Notes: a model not told the origin generated them from the letters alone. A DNA stretch of 64,000 bases from a bacterium (GCA_030426085.1 JAUHYW010000001.1:223479-287478); one strand, 5' to 3'. Counted from the first letter of the stretch, positions 24,293 through 34,942 are shown. Translations and numbers: made by a program.

Positions 24293-24826
24293 TCACAGAT
24301 CGACGAGGATGGGCGGCGAGTCGTGGCTCACCGCGACGGGCTCGAGCGCGCCCGCCGAGCGCAGCGGGGTGATCTCACCGGTGACGTGCACCGTGCAGGC
24401 GAAGCCGAAGAAGAGCTGCACCGAGCCGAAGTCGAGCGTGCGCGACGCGCCGGCCTCGAGGTGCAGCGCGCCGGGCGCGGGGTAGACCGCCTCGATCAGC
24501 CCCTCCGACTCGCCGTCCTCGCCCGGATCGGGGTGGGGGCGCATCACCAGATCGTCGAGATCGACGATGACCGGGTGCGGGTGTGGGTTCTCGACGCGGA
24601 CCTTCAGCCGCAGGACGTCGGCGTCGGCGTCGGCGAAGCGCAGCCCCTCGTCGGTCGCCACCCCGTCACCGGGCCAGACGAAGTCGATCGAGACGCCGCG
24701 GGTCGACTGCTCCACCGGCGCGCCGACGACGCCATCGCGGACGCCGTCTCCCGAGGGTATGCAGCCGGCGAGCAGCGCGGCGGCGAGGGCGAACGGGGCG
24801 AGCGGGCGGGCGGTTCGACGGTGCAT
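24293..24826 (-). CDS. Lipoprotein of unknown function
   Basis: A 177-residue protein with a lipobox LAGC near residue 21, following MHRRTARPLAPFALAAALL. The mature part is a beta-rich domain (VRVENPHPHPVIVDLDDL, LEAGASRTLDFGSVQLFF, CTVHVTGEI). It resembles the LEA14/water-stress-like beta-sandwich lipoproteins that contain an N-P-x-P pattern; this is a loose similarity only. A GTG immediately before the ATG could serve as start instead. CGGAG lies upstream. It stands alone. Confidence 0.78.
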   Translation of the reverse strand: MHRRTARPLAPFALAAALLAGCIPSGDGVRDGVVGAPVEQSTRGVSIDFVWPGDGVATDEGLRFADADADVLRLKVRVENPHPHPVIVDLDDLVMRPHPDPGEDGESEGLIEAVYPAPGALHLEAGASRTLDFGSVQLFFGFACTVHVTGEITPLRSAGALEPVAVSHDSPPILVDL

Positions 24827-25037
24827 CACGGTGGGCTCCGGGCCGCGGAGGACGACGCGCTCATCGCATCGGACCGGCTCCGCGGGGTCGACCGCCGTTT
24901 ATTCAATCGATGTGCCGCTTTTCGTGAATGCCCGTCGACCCCGGGCCGCCGGGGCCTCACCGGCCAGCCGCGACGCCGCATGCGGCCGATCCGTGCGCCC
25001 GACTCACGGTGCCCGTGCCCCAGGCGCACGACCCGCC
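24827..25037. other. 211-bp intergenic stretch
   Basis: It lies between the lipoprotein start and the end of the AAA/nuclease-like gene, both minus strand. A less GC-rich core (24890-24930) holds a weak promoter-like pair on the minus strand: TTCACG (24923-24928) and GAATAA (24899-24904), 18 bp apart. Nothing else is recognised. Confidence 0.35.
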
Positions 25038-26513
25038 TCAGATCCGGAGAACCAGCACCTCGCGCCCGCTCGGCGCCGCCTCCCACGCCAGCCGCGCACG
25101 CCCCGACCGGCCGCCGAGGAGGATCAGCGCGCCCTCGGCCCCGGGCCGCATCCGCCGATCGAGCTCGGCCAGCCCCCGGTCCAGCGGGTGGGGCTCGTCC
25201 CCGCCGCGGCGCTTGATGCCCACCACCGCCTGCTGGCGCCGCCGACCGACCAGCGGAAGATCGATCCGGCCCACGAGCTGGCGGGCGCCGTAGGCCGCCT
25301 GCCACATGACGCCGCCCGGCGGCAGCAGCCCCTCGATGTGCGCGGCGGCCCACACGACCGGGCCGAACCCGTCGTCCGCCGGACCCGGGCGCCAGCCGGT
25401 GGCCAGCGCGTTGATCACCCGCGGCAGATCCACGCCGCCGTCCGGCCGGCGGCAGGGGCTGGGATCGACCGTGACCTGCACCCCCGCCGCCCGGGCGTGG
25501 GCCCGCAAGATGGCCGCGAGCTGAAGCCCGCCGACCGCGCGCTCGCCGTCGAGCGTCACCAGCCCCCGATCGCGGGCCCGCTCGATGTCCCCCGGGCCGC
25601 CGGGGCCCAGCGGCGCGTCGCCGACGAGCAGCGGCCGGACCGCCCGCCGCCCGGCGGGATCATCCAACCCGGCGACGAAGCGATCGAACCACGCCGGCCA
25701 GGCCTCGAGCAGCCGGATCGCCGCCCGGTCGATGTCGTCGAGGTGCACCGGCCCCCGCAGCCCCAGCCCGTCGAACAGCTCCCGGGCCAGCGCGCACACC
25801 AGCCACGGGTGCCCGCCGGTCCACCGACCGACCCGGCGCAGCGCCGCCTCGGCGAAGAGCTGCCCGGTGGCGACGACGTGCTGCCCGTACAGGCCGGCGA
25901 TCTCCCGCGCGCCGAAGGCCGGCAACCGCACCCGCAGCAGGCCCCGCCCCAGGCGCCCGCTACCCGGCCCCCGCAGGCCGCCCACCCCGCCGAGCACCAC
26001 CGCCCGGACCCGCGAGGCGCCGAGCTGAGCCCGCAGCAGCCCCCGCACCGGCGGCGGCAGCCGATCCAGCTCGTCGACCAGCGCGACGAGCGGCCGATCG
26101 GTGCGCCGGGACCAGTCGTCGAGCGCCACCGCCAGGAGCTGCCACGGCCCGCCGATGCGCCACGGCCCGTGCCCCGGCGAGCCCGGCTCGCCCCGAGCCG
26201 CCCGCCGGAGTTGATCGAGCAGGCGCACCTCGGCCCGGACCAGCGGCGCATCGGCGGCGAACCCGTGGGCGTCGAGCACGACCGGGGTCGCCCCCCGCTC
26301 GCGGAGTTGGCGGGCCAGCGCGTGCACCGTCGTGGTGCGGCCCCCGGCGGGCGGCGCCTGCATCGCGAAGCTGCCCCCCTCGAGCAGGCGCTCGAGGGCC
26401 GACCGGTCGCCCACCCGGGGCAGCCGGGCGACCGGATCGACGGCGTAGTGGATGTCGCCGTCGCAGGGCCCGTGGATGGCGAAGCGGCGAAGAGGCTCGG
26501 CAGCGGCGCGCAC
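25038..26513 (-). CDS. AAA-ATPase / PD-(D/E)xK-type fusion with degenerate active sites
   Basis: A 491-residue protein. The order of motifs follows a known myxobacterial/cyanobacterial family (AAA ATPase plus a DUF1703-like nuclease end): a HYAVDPVARLP opening, the ATP-binding loop, an ALVDELDRLP Walker B, a TGGHPWLVCALARELFD helix, and a C-terminal GRIDLPLVGR...VVGIKRR...RGLAELDRRM...GALILL block. The Walker A equivalent, QAPPAGGRTTTV, lacks the Lys of GKT. The nuclease-type E-x-K reads G-I-K. Both sites may be inactive, suggesting a binding or decoy role. Start chosen at GTG 26513, which has GGGAG six bases upstream; GTG 26537 is the longer alternative. A 95-residue gene lies 63 bp upstream, same strand. 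Confidence 0.78.
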   Translation of the reverse strand: MRAAAEPLRRFAIHGPCDGDIHYAVDPVARLPRVGDRSALERLLEGGSFAMQAPPAGGRTTTVHALARQLRERGATPVVLDAHGFAADAPLVRAEVRLLDQLRRAARGEPGSPGHGPWRIGGPWQLLAVALDDWSRRTDRPLVALVDELDRLPPPVRGLLRAQLGASRVRAVVLGGVGGLRGPGSGRLGRGLLRVRLPAFGAREIAGLYGQHVVATGQLFAEAALRRVGRWTGGHPWLVCALARELFDGLGLRGPVHLDDIDRAAIRLLEAWPAWFDRFVAGLDDPAGRRAVRPLLVGDAPLGPGGPGDIERARDRGLVTLDGERAVGGLQLAAILRAHARAAGVQVTVDPSPCRRPDGGVDLPRVINALATGWRPGPADDGFGPVVWAAAHIEGLLPPGGVMWQAAYGARQLVGRIDLPLVGRRRQQAVVGIKRRGGDEPHPLDRGLAELDRRMRPGAEGALILLGGRSGRARLAWEAAPSGREVLVLRI

Positions 26514-26576
26514 GGCAAGCTCCCGGTTCGGGGCCACGTCGATGGATCAGGGGATCGGGCGTCCGGCGCGGGCGCC

Positions 26577-26864
26577 TCAGGCCGCGTCGGCCATCGCCAG
26601 CGACAGGATCTCGTCGACCACCGCCCGGGCGATGGCCGGGCTCGCGCCCCGCACCCGGGGCAGGGCAGCCCGCAGCGCCTCGGAGTCGCGGGCGCCGTCG
26701 AGCGCCGCGTCGACCACCCGGACGATGTGCGCCGCGATGCCCTCGATGGCCGAGCGGGGGCCGGCGTCCTCGGTCAGCGCCCGCGATACGGCGTCGGGCA
26801 GGGTGCGCCCGAATCGGGGGGCGAGGTGTTCGGCGGCGGTCAGGGCGAGGTCATGGCGGTGCAT
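26577..26864 (-). CDS. Small helical protein of unknown function
   Basis: A 95-residue all-helical protein, MHRHDLALTAAEHLAP onward, with GGGAG before the ATG at 26864. It lacks a signal or membrane segment. Its position 63 bp before the degenerate AAA/nuclease-like gene suggests co-transcription and perhaps a partner role. A death-like or EAD-like adaptor fold is possible from the helix pattern, but no motif confirms this. Confidence 0.6.
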   Translation of the reverse strand: MHRHDLALTAAEHLAPRFGRTLPDAVSRALTEDAGPRSAIEGIAAHIVRVVDAALDGARDSEALRAALPRVRGASPAIARAVVDEILSLAMADAA

Positions 26865-26980
26865 GGCGGCTCCCGGGAGTGGCAGCAGTACCCTGTGCAA
26901 TGCCACGGAATACGCCCCGCGCGCAAGATGCACTGTCAGCATCCCATGGCCGCGCCCGGCCGCCGACGGGCTGCGCTGAC

Positions 26981-27008
26981 GCTCAGCGCCGCCGCTCAGC
27001 GCCGCCGC

Positions 27009-27019
<11 letters not shown>
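26981..27019. repeat. Three perfect 13-bp tandem units over the activator gene's stop
   Basis: Unit GCTCAGCGCCGCC at 26981-26993, 26994-27006 and 27007-27019. The TCA at 27009-27011 is the stop codon of the minus-strand regulator; the other two copies lie just outside. Confidence 0.9.
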
Positions 27020-28595
<1,576 letters not shown>

Positions 28596-28726
28596 GGGAC
28601 CCGTTGTTGTGCCGTGCCGGGGCGGTCGAGATCAACCGCCCCGGTGAGCAGCGGCCGGCGGGATCCACCTCGTGCCCCCCCGCGCCCGGCCGTGGCACCA
28701 TGCACCCCCCGACCGACGGAGCGCCC

Positions 28727-29785
28727 GTGCCCCGAACGACCCCACCCCTCCCCCAGCCCGTCGGCGTCATGGGCGCCGGCGCGATCGGGGGCTACCTCGG
28801 CGGCCGGCTCGCCGCCGCCGGCACCCCGGTGATCCTGATCGGCCGTCCGCGCCTCGGCGAGACGCTGCGCGCCGCCGGCCTGCGGCTGACCGACCTCGAC
28901 GGGGCCGACGTGCGGCTGCCGCCGGCCCCCGCGCGGATCACCTTCGCCGAAGACCCCGCCGCGCTCGCCGGCTGCGGCGTCGTGCTGCTGACCGTCAAGA
29001 GCGGCGACACCGCCGAGGCCGGCGAAGCGCTCGGCCGCCACCTGCGCCCCGACGCGGCCGTGATCAGCTTCCAGAACGGGCTGCGCAACGCCGACGTGCT
29101 CGCCGACGCCCTGGGCCGGGGCGCGGCGGGCCGACCCCCGACCGCGGTGCGGGGCATGGTGGCGTTCAACGTCGTGCGCCGGGGGCCGGGGCACCTGCAC
29201 CGGGGCACCGAGGGCCCGCTGGTCACCGGCCCCCTGCCCGCCGCCCACGCCGGGCTGACCCCCGCGCTGCGGGCCGCCGGCTTCGACGCCTTCACCCACC
29301 GGGACATGCCCGGGGTGCTCGCCAGCAAGCTCGTGCTCAACCTCAACAACGCCATCAACGCGCTCAGCGGGCAGCCGCTGTACGCCCAGATCAGGGACCG
29401 CCGCTACCGGCGGGTCATGTCGGCGGTGATGGCCGAGGGCCTGGCGACCCTGCGCGCCGCCGGCCTCCGCCCGCGGCCGCTGGGCCACAAGATCCGGCCC
29501 GGCCTCGCCCGGTGGGTGCTGCGGCTGCCCGACCCGCTGTTCGCGCGCGTCGCCCGGCGGCTGCTCGACATCGACCCCCAGGCCCGGACCTCGATGGCCC
29601 ACGACCTCGCCCGGGGCCGGACCACCGAGATCGCCGAGCTCAACGGCGAGATCGTGCGCCTCGGGGCGCAGCACGGGCACCCCACCCCGCTCAACCGCCA
29701 CCTCGTCGACCGGGTGCGGGCCGCCGAAGCGGCCGGCGCCGGCTCACCGGCCCTGCCCCCCGAGGCGCTCTTGCCCGGGGCGTGA
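28727..29785 (+). CDS. 2-dehydropantoate 2-reductase family protein
   Basis: A 352-residue NADPH-dependent reductase of the ApbA/PanE fold, which reduces ketopantoate in pantothenate/CoA synthesis. GVMGAGAIGGYLGGRLAAAG is the dinucleotide-binding loop; VKSGDTAEAGEAL and QNGLRNADVL form the substrate region. SKLVLNLNNAINALSG carries the catalytic Lys and conserved Asn residues. GTG 28727 with CGGAG in front is preferred; ATG 28700 in the same frame lacks a Shine-Dalgarno. The gene stands alone, so a paralogue acting on another 2-keto acid is possible. Confidence 0.88.
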   Translation: MPRTTPPLPQPVGVMGAGAIGGYLGGRLAAAGTPVILIGRPRLGETLRAAGLRLTDLDGADVRLPPAPARITFAEDPAALAGCGVVLLTVKSGDTAEAGEALGRHLRPDAAVISFQNGLRNADVLADALGRGAAGRPPTAVRGMVAFNVVRRGPGHLHRGTEGPLVTGPLPAAHAGLTPALRAAGFDAFTHRDMPGVLASKLVLNLNNAINALSGQPLYAQIRDRRYRRVMSAVMAEGLATLRAAGLRPRPLGHKIRPGLARWVLRLPDPLFARVARRLLDIDPQARTSMAHDLARGRTTEIAELNGEIVRLGAQHGHPTPLNRHLVDRVRAAEAAGAGSPALPPEALLPGA

Positions 29786-29821
29786 CGCGCCCGCGGAAAA
29801 TGTCACAGATTGTCAGGTGAC

Positions 29822-29850
29822 TTTACCGACCCCGGCTCGTTACGCATACT
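29822..29850 (+). promoter_or_regulatory. Candidate promoter of the histidine kinase gene
   Basis: TTTACC (29822-29827), exactly 17 bp, then CATACT (29845-29850), giving a leader of about 55 nt. Just upstream, TGTCA occurs twice with a GTGAC between them and the -35 (29800-29822), a possible operator. The stretch is AT-rich for this genome. Confidence 0.4.
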
Positions 29851-29912
29851 CAACGTGACGACGGGGACAGCGCGGTGAGGGACGCGTCGCAGCCCGGTCG
29901 AGGAGGAAGACG

Positions 29913-31040
29913 ATGAGCGAGGGCATCTCCCGGCTGATCGAGTTGCGGCGAACGCTCGAGCACCCTTCGAACTGGGATCCGGAGGACGACGCCGAGGAGC
30001 GCTACGGCACCATACTGGACCACCTCAAGGAGGGCTTCCAGGTCCTCAGCCCCGACTGGCGCTACCTCTACGTCAACGACGCGGTCATCGCCCAGGGGCG
30101 CAGCACCCGCGAGGCGCTGCTCGGGCGGCCCATGGGCGAGGTCTACCCCGGCATCGAGCAGACCCTGCTCTTCGCCGTGCTCGAGCGCTGCATGCGCGAG
30201 CGGCGCCCGGCCGAGTTCGTCAACGAGTTCGTCTACCCCGATGGCCGCACCGGCTGGTTCGAACTGCGCATCGCCCCGGTGCCCGAGGGGCTGGCGATCC
30301 TGTCGGTCGACATCACCGCCCACAAGCGCATGGAGGCCGAGCTGGCCGCCCGCACCGCCGAGCTGGCCGCCTCCCAGCGCATGCTGCGCGAGATCACCTA
30401 CGCCGCGGCCCACGACCTGCAAACCCCGCTGCGGCGGGTGCTCTCGTTCTCCGACCCCGACCTGACCCAGCCCGGCGGCCTGGGGGCGCTGACCCGGATC
30501 CACGAAGCGGCGACCCGGATGCACGCGCGGCTCGAGGCGCTGGTGGCCTACACCGAGGCCGAGCGCGGCGAGCGCCCCCGGCCGGTGGACGTCGGCCCGC
30601 TGGTGCAGCAGACGCTGACCGAGCTGTGGCCGCTGGCCGAGGCGGCGGGCGGGGTGATCGAGACCGGGATCGACGAGGGCGTCGCCACCCTGGCGGCGGG
30701 CGCGCTGTGCACCGCACTGTGGGCCTTCTGTCACAACGCGCTGACCTTTCACGCCCCCGACGACCCGCCGCGGGTGATGGTGCGCGTCGCCCTCGACGCC
30801 GAGAGCTGCGTGCTGACCGTGCGCGACGAAGGCATCGGCGTACCCGCGGCCCACCTGCGCTCGATCTGGCAGGCGTTCTACCGGGTCCGGGAGGCCGGCG
30901 ACTACCCCGGGCTGGGGGTCGGGCTGGCCCGGGCCCGGGTCGCGGTGGAGTCGGCCGGCGGCACGGTGCAGGCCCACTCGACCTTCGGCCGGGGCTCGAC
31001 GTTCGTCGCCCGCCTGCCGCTCGGGGGCTGCGCCGGGTAG
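29913..31040 (+). CDS. Soluble PAS-domain sensor histidine kinase
   Basis: A 375-residue protein; GAGGAGGAAG precedes the ATG. The PAS domain spans about 28-145 (LDHLKEGFQVLSPDWRYLYV then GWFELRIAPVPEG). A coiled linker leads to the H-box AAAHDLQTPLRRV (His about 167). The ATP-binding domain shows FCHNALTFHAP (N-box), VRDEGIGVP (G1), YPGLGVGLARARV (G2) and a FGRGSTFVARLPL end. There are no membrane segments, so the signal is cytoplasmic. No response-regulator gene is adjacent, making it an orphan kinase, which is common in myxobacteria. Confidence 0.92.
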   Translation: MSEGISRLIELRRTLEHPSNWDPEDDAEERYGTILDHLKEGFQVLSPDWRYLYVNDAVIAQGRSTREALLGRPMGEVYPGIEQTLLFAVLERCMRERRPAEFVNEFVYPDGRTGWFELRIAPVPEGLAILSVDITAHKRMEAELAARTAELAASQRMLREITYAAAHDLQTPLRRVLSFSDPDLTQPGGLGALTRIHEAATRMHARLEALVAYTEAERGERPRPVDVGPLVQQTLTELWPLAEAAGGVIETGIDEGVATLAAGALCTALWAFCHNALTFHAPDDPPRVMVRVALDAESCVLTVRDEGIGVPAAHLRSIWQAFYRVREAGDYPGLGVGLARARVAVESAGGTVQAHSTFGRGSTFVARLPLGGCAG

Positions 31041-31119
31041 GCCATCGGGCCCGGACCAGACCCACCGGGCGGTCACGTCGGCGGTGCAGCAGCGCAGGCC
31101 GGGCGCGAGCGGCGGCCCG

Positions 31120-33474
31120 TCAGAGCGGGGTGACGGTGATGTCGACCGTGCCCGACCCCGAGCGACCCAAGAAGCCGTCCAGGAGCAAGAAGTAGGTGCC
31201 CGGCTCGACCCGGGCGACGCTGATGGCCGACTCGGTGCCGAAGCCGTCGAAGTCGTCGTCGTTGCACGCCAGCTCGGTCGCCCCGTCGTCGCACACCGCG
31301 CGCAGGTAGATCAGCGTGTCGTAGTCGGCCTCGGTCACCACCGCCCGCACCGACGACGCCCGATCCACAGTGATGGCGACCACCGCCTGGGGCCCGCCGC
31401 CGCCGCAGCTCCCCTCCCCCGCCGAGGGCTGCCCGAGGGTGCTGTACTCCACCTCGCCGCCGGCCGGGCCCACCTCGAGCACGTCCTCGGTGAACAGGCA
31501 CACCGGGCCCTCCGAGTCGTCCCCCGCCGCCCCGCAGCCGTCGTCGTCGGGGTAGTCGGTCGCCCCGTCGCCGTCGTTGTCCTGACCGTCGGCGCACTCC
31601 GGCAACTCGGGCGGATCAGCCTCCGAGTCGTCCAGCCCCCGCTCGCAGCCGGGGTCGTCGAGATCCAGCCGCCCGTCGCCGTCGTTGTCGACGAGGTCGT
31701 TGCACTCGCGGATGTTGCTGATGATCTCGACCTCGGCGGTGAGCACCTCGGCGTCCCCCGCGGCCTGCTGCTCGACCATCACGTAGTACGTGCCCCGGTC
31801 GAGCCCGGGCAGCGCCAGCGGGCCGATCGCGCCCGAGCGGCGGCAGGCCACCTCGCCCTCGGGATCGACGCACTCGGCCCGGGCGTACAGCGGCACCTGC
31901 ACCTCGACGTTGCCCCGGTAGGTGCGCACGTTCACGTCCGACGGATCATCCAGCGTGATGACCAGCACCCCCTCGCCGGTGCCCGCCCCGCCGCACGACC
32001 CCTGAGCCTCGTCGGCCCCGACGGCCGGCGGATCCAGATCGAAGCGCCCGCCGGCCTGCCCCACCGTCACGAAGGGGATCGGCAGATCGCACAGCGGCTG
32101 CTCCCGGTCGAAGCCGGCGGTCAGGCAGACGTCGTCCTCGGGGTAGTCGAGCAGCCCGTCGTCATCGTCGTCGACCCCGTTGCTGCACACCGGCGGCTCG
32201 GCCGGATCGGTCTCGTCGTCGTCGTCGAACTCGGCGCAGCCCACGTCGTCGGCGTCGAGCAGCCCGTCCTCGTCGTTGTCGACCCCGTCCCGGCACTGCG
32301 GCGGATACTGCACGTCGACCGTCAGCCGGAAGGCCCCGACCGCCTGCCGGCTGCCGGTGTCGACCAGCACGAAGTACACCCCCGGATCGGGCCGGTCGAC
32401 GGCCACCGAGGCCCCCGGCGCGTCGCCGTTGCCCCGGTCGCAGCCGACGTCGAGCCCGTCGCAGCGGCGGCGCACGTAGAGCACGGTCGGGGCCGCCGTC
32501 TCGGGGTGCTCGGTGGTGAAGACCAGCCGCTCGACGAGGCGATCGACCCGCCAGACGAAGGCCACCTCACCGCCCGCCCGGCCGCCGCACGAGGCGATGC
32601 TGTGGCTCTCCAGATCGGCCAGATCACCGTCGTAGGCCGGCTCGGCGGCGAGGTGGGCGTTGAGATCGATCAGCGCGATGTCACCGCACGGGTTGAGCTC
32701 TTCGGGATCGGCCGCGCTGTCGCAGCCGGGATCGGCCGGGTAGTCCAGCACCCCGTTCTCGTCGTTGTCCTCGCCGTCGGCGCAGGCCGGGGGGAACGGC
32801 AGATCGGCCTCCTCGCCGTCGCCGACCCCCTGACAGCCGGGATCGGCCGGGTGGTCGACGAGCCCGTCCTCGTCGTCGTCGACCCCATTGCCGCACACCG
32901 GCGGATCGGCCGGATCGCTCTCGTCGATGTCGCCCGCCGCCCGGCAGCCCGGATCCCACGGGAAGTCGGTGAACCCGTCCCCGTCGTCGTCGACCCCGTT
33001 GCCGCACGCCGCCCCCGCCGCGCCGCCGCCCTCGGTGGGATCGACCGTCGACAGGCAGTCCCCGTCGAACAGATCCACCGCGCCGTCCTCGTCGTTGTCG
33101 ACGCCGTCGCCGCACTGCGGCGGGGGGTCGACCTCGTCATCGTCGTCGGCGTCCGCGCAGCCGGGATCGGCCGGGTGATCGGTCGCCCCGTCGCCGTCGT
33201 TGTCGACCCCGTCGGCGCAAGCCGGCCGGGGCATCATGTCGGGGGCCGCCCCGTCGGGGCCGGCGTCGACCGCGGCGTCCGGCGGCTCATCCCCCCCGTC
33301 GGGCTCGGGATCGAGCGTGCCCCGGTCGGACGCCACGCCCCGGTCGCGCAGGGTCGGGGCCGTTCCACCGGTGTCGTCGGGATCGGAGGGCTCGCAGCCG
33401 AAGGCGAGCCCGGCGAGGCACACCGCCAGCCCGAGGAGGGCGGACGGCGCGCGGGTCGGTCGCGGGTTCTGCAT
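31120..33474 (-). CDS. Surface lipoprotein with nine Asp-rich repeats and PPC-like domains
   Basis: A 784-residue protein with a lipobox AFGC near residue 27. It holds nine units of the form C-x-(D/N)-G-x-D-N/D-D-x-D-G-x-x-D, each followed by a short Cys segment; these resemble thrombospondin type 3 calcium loops. Three beta-rich domains interrupt them, each with an SCGG, a run of strands and a PGVYFVLVDTG-type end. That pattern fits bacterial pre-peptidase C-terminal (PPC) domains. I infer a calcium-stiffened, cysteine-rich cell-surface protein. The start lacks a Shine-Dalgarno; a -10-like box ends six bases upstream. Confidence 0.85.
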   Translation of the reverse strand: MQNPRPTRAPSALLGLAVCLAGLAFGCEPSDPDDTGGTAPTLRDRGVASDRGTLDPEPDGGDEPPDAAVDAGPDGAAPDMMPRPACADGVDNDGDGATDHPADPGCADADDDDEVDPPPQCGDGVDNDEDGAVDLFDGDCLSTVDPTEGGGAAGAACGNGVDDDGDGFTDFPWDPGCRAAGDIDESDPADPPVCGNGVDDDEDGLVDHPADPGCQGVGDGEEADLPFPPACADGEDNDENGVLDYPADPGCDSAADPEELNPCGDIALIDLNAHLAAEPAYDGDLADLESHSIASCGGRAGGEVAFVWRVDRLVERLVFTTEHPETAAPTVLYVRRRCDGLDVGCDRGNGDAPGASVAVDRPDPGVYFVLVDTGSRQAVGAFRLTVDVQYPPQCRDGVDNDEDGLLDADDVGCAEFDDDDETDPAEPPVCSNGVDDDDDGLLDYPEDDVCLTAGFDREQPLCDLPIPFVTVGQAGGRFDLDPPAVGADEAQGSCGGAGTGEGVLVITLDDPSDVNVRTYRGNVEVQVPLYARAECVDPEGEVACRRSGAIGPLALPGLDRGTYYVMVEQQAAGDAEVLTAEVEIISNIRECNDLVDNDGDGRLDLDDPGCERGLDDSEADPPELPECADGQDNDGDGATDYPDDDGCGAAGDDSEGPVCLFTEDVLEVGPAGGEVEYSTLGQPSAGEGSCGGGGPQAVVAITVDRASSVRAVVTEADYDTLIYLRAVCDDGATELACNDDDFDGFGTESAISVARVEPGTYFLLLDGFLGRSGSGTVDITVTPL

Positions 33475-33480
33475 GCCGTC

Positions 33481-33510
33481 ATCAGGGCGCCAACCCCGCG
33501 CTTGGGTCAA
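33481..33510 (-). promoter_or_regulatory. Candidate leaderless promoter of the repeat lipoprotein
   Basis: On the minus strand, TTGACC (33505-33510), 18 bp, CCTGAT (33481-33486), then six bases to the ATG at 33474. No Shine-Dalgarno. Confidence 0.35.
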
Positions 33511-33549
33511 GTGCGGTACACTGTCGGTGAGACTGCTGACATCCGGGGC

Positions 33550-33578
33550 GTGACGCGGGCCCCGAGATCGGCTAGAAC
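33550..33578 (+). promoter_or_regulatory. Candidate leaderless promoter of ung
   Basis: GTGACG (33550-33555), exactly 17 bp, TAGAAC (33573-33578), then six bases to the ATG at 33585. No Shine-Dalgarno. Confidence 0.4.
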
Positions 33579-33584
33579 GGGGCC

Positions 33585-34289
33585 ATGAGCGAGCCCACTG
33601 CTGACAATCCCTCTCCGAAGCCCAAGCTGCCCGAATCGTGGCTGGAGGTGCTCGGCGACGCGTTCCGCACCCCGCACATGCAGGCGCTGCGGGCCTTCCT
33701 GATCGACGAGCAGAAGCAGCACACGGTGTACCCCCCCAACCGGGACATCTTCACCGCGTTCTGGAAGACGCCCTTCGACGCGGTGCGGGCCGTGATCCTC
33801 GGCCAGGACCCGTACCACGGCCCGGGGCAGGCCCACGGCATGTGCTTCTCGGTGCGCCGGGGGGTCGTGCCGCCGCCCTCGCTGCAGAACATCTTCCGGG
33901 AGATCAACGACGAGATCGGCATCCCCCGCCCCAACCACGGCGAGCTGACCTGCTGGGCCGAGCAGGGCGTGCTGCTGCTCAACGCCGTGCTCACCGTGCG
34001 GGCCCGGGACGCCAACTCGCACCGGGGCAAGGGCTGGGAGCCGTTCACCGACCGGGTCATCGCCGAGCTCGACGCCCGCCACGAGGGGCTGGTCTTCATC
34101 CTGTGGGGCAGCGCCGCCCGGCGAAAGGCGGCCCGGGTCGACCGCCACCGACACTTGATCCTGGAGTCGCCCCACCCCTCACCGCTCTCGGCCCATCGGG
34201 GCTTCTTCGGCTGCGGACACTTCGTGAAGACCAACGCCCACCTCGAAGCCCGGGGCGAGGCGCCGATCGACTGGTCGGTGCCCGACTGA
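33585..34289 (+). CDS. ung: Uracil-DNA glycosylase (family 1)
   Basis: A 234-residue base-excision repair enzyme that removes uracil from DNA. The signature motifs are all present: GQDPYHGPGQAHG with the catalytic Asp (residue 75), the uracil-pocket Phe (GMCFSV), the Pro loop VPPPSLQNIF, LLLNAVLTV, and the Leu-intercalation loop HPSPLSAHRGFFGC. Length is usual for the family. The promoter-like element and lack of a Shine-Dalgarno suggest a leaderless message. Confidence 0.97.
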   Translation: MSEPTADNPSPKPKLPESWLEVLGDAFRTPHMQALRAFLIDEQKQHTVYPPNRDIFTAFWKTPFDAVRAVILGQDPYHGPGQAHGMCFSVRRGVVPPPSLQNIFREINDEIGIPRPNHGELTCWAEQGVLLLNAVLTVRARDANSHRGKGWEPFTDRVIAELDARHEGLVFILWGSAARRKAARVDRHRHLILESPHPSPLSAHRGFFGCGHFVKTNAHLEARGEAPIDWSVPD

Positions 34290-34320
34290 CGCCCGCCGCC
34301 GGGGCCCCGCGCGCGGCGCC

Positions 34321-34932
34321 TCAGACAGAAGCGCGGGCCATCACCCCCGCCAGCCGGACCAGCACCGCCCGGACCCCCGGCGTCGGCGACGGCGGGATGT
34401 GAACGAAGCCGCAGAAGCGCAGCCGCTCACCCAGGGCGTGCATCGCGTGGAAGGTCACCGCGTTGCACAGGTAGTCCCCCGCGTCGTCCGAGACCCCCAC
34501 CGCCGGCCCCACCAGATCCCGCCAGGGCAGCGTCGTGGGCAGCGCGGCCGGCCCGTCGGGCACCAGCCGCGCGTGGGGGGGCAGCGCGCCGGCCGCGTCC
34601 AGCCGCCGCCCGGCGACGTTGCGGGCGAGGCGCTCGACCTCGACCCGCTGCCGCTGCACCGCCACCCCGTACATCAGCAACGCCGCCGGCCGCAGCGCCT
34701 CGACCGCCGCCCGGACCGCGGGCCACGCCCGGCTCCACTCCACCGGGATCACCCGCCCGACGACCGCCACCCCGTCGACCCGGGCGCCGTCCACCGAAGC
34801 CGCGAAGCGCCCCGAGGGGTTGTCGGCCACCCCGGGGAACGGCCCGAAGCCGGTCACCAGCAGGCCGCCCGCGTCCGCCAGGGCCCTCGCGGCATCTGTC
34901 CCCATCACCGCCCCGTCCGTCGTTCGAGTCAT
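34321..34932 (-). CDS. Pyrrolidone-carboxylate peptidase-like (C15) protein
   Basis: A 203-residue protein. LLVTGFGPFPGVADNPSG matches the start of C15 peptidases that remove N-terminal pyroglutamate. DAGDYLCNAVTFHAMH holds the catalytic Cys, and FVHIPPSP the catalytic His. The Glu of the triad is less clear (VERLARNVAG region). Identity to the classical enzyme seems modest, so substrate use is uncertain. ATG 34932 was chosen because it gives the usual length; 34905 is possible. It is divergent from the zinc-ribbon gene, with about 10 bp between starts. Confidence 0.82.
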   Translation of the reverse strand: MTRTTDGAVMGTDAARALADAGGLLVTGFGPFPGVADNPSGRFAASVDGARVDGVAVVGRVIPVEWSRAWPAVRAAVEALRPAALLMYGVAVQRQRVEVERLARNVAGRRLDAAGALPPHARLVPDGPAALPTTLPWRDLVGPAVGVSDDAGDYLCNAVTFHAMHALGERLRFCGFVHIPPSPTPGVRAVLVRLAGVMARASV

Positions 34933-34942
34933 GGGAGCCGCC

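Noticed and set aside
31084..33588. An 834-codon plus-strand frame
   Set aside because: It mirrors the Asp-rich repeats of the minus-strand lipoprotein; no start signal or domain.
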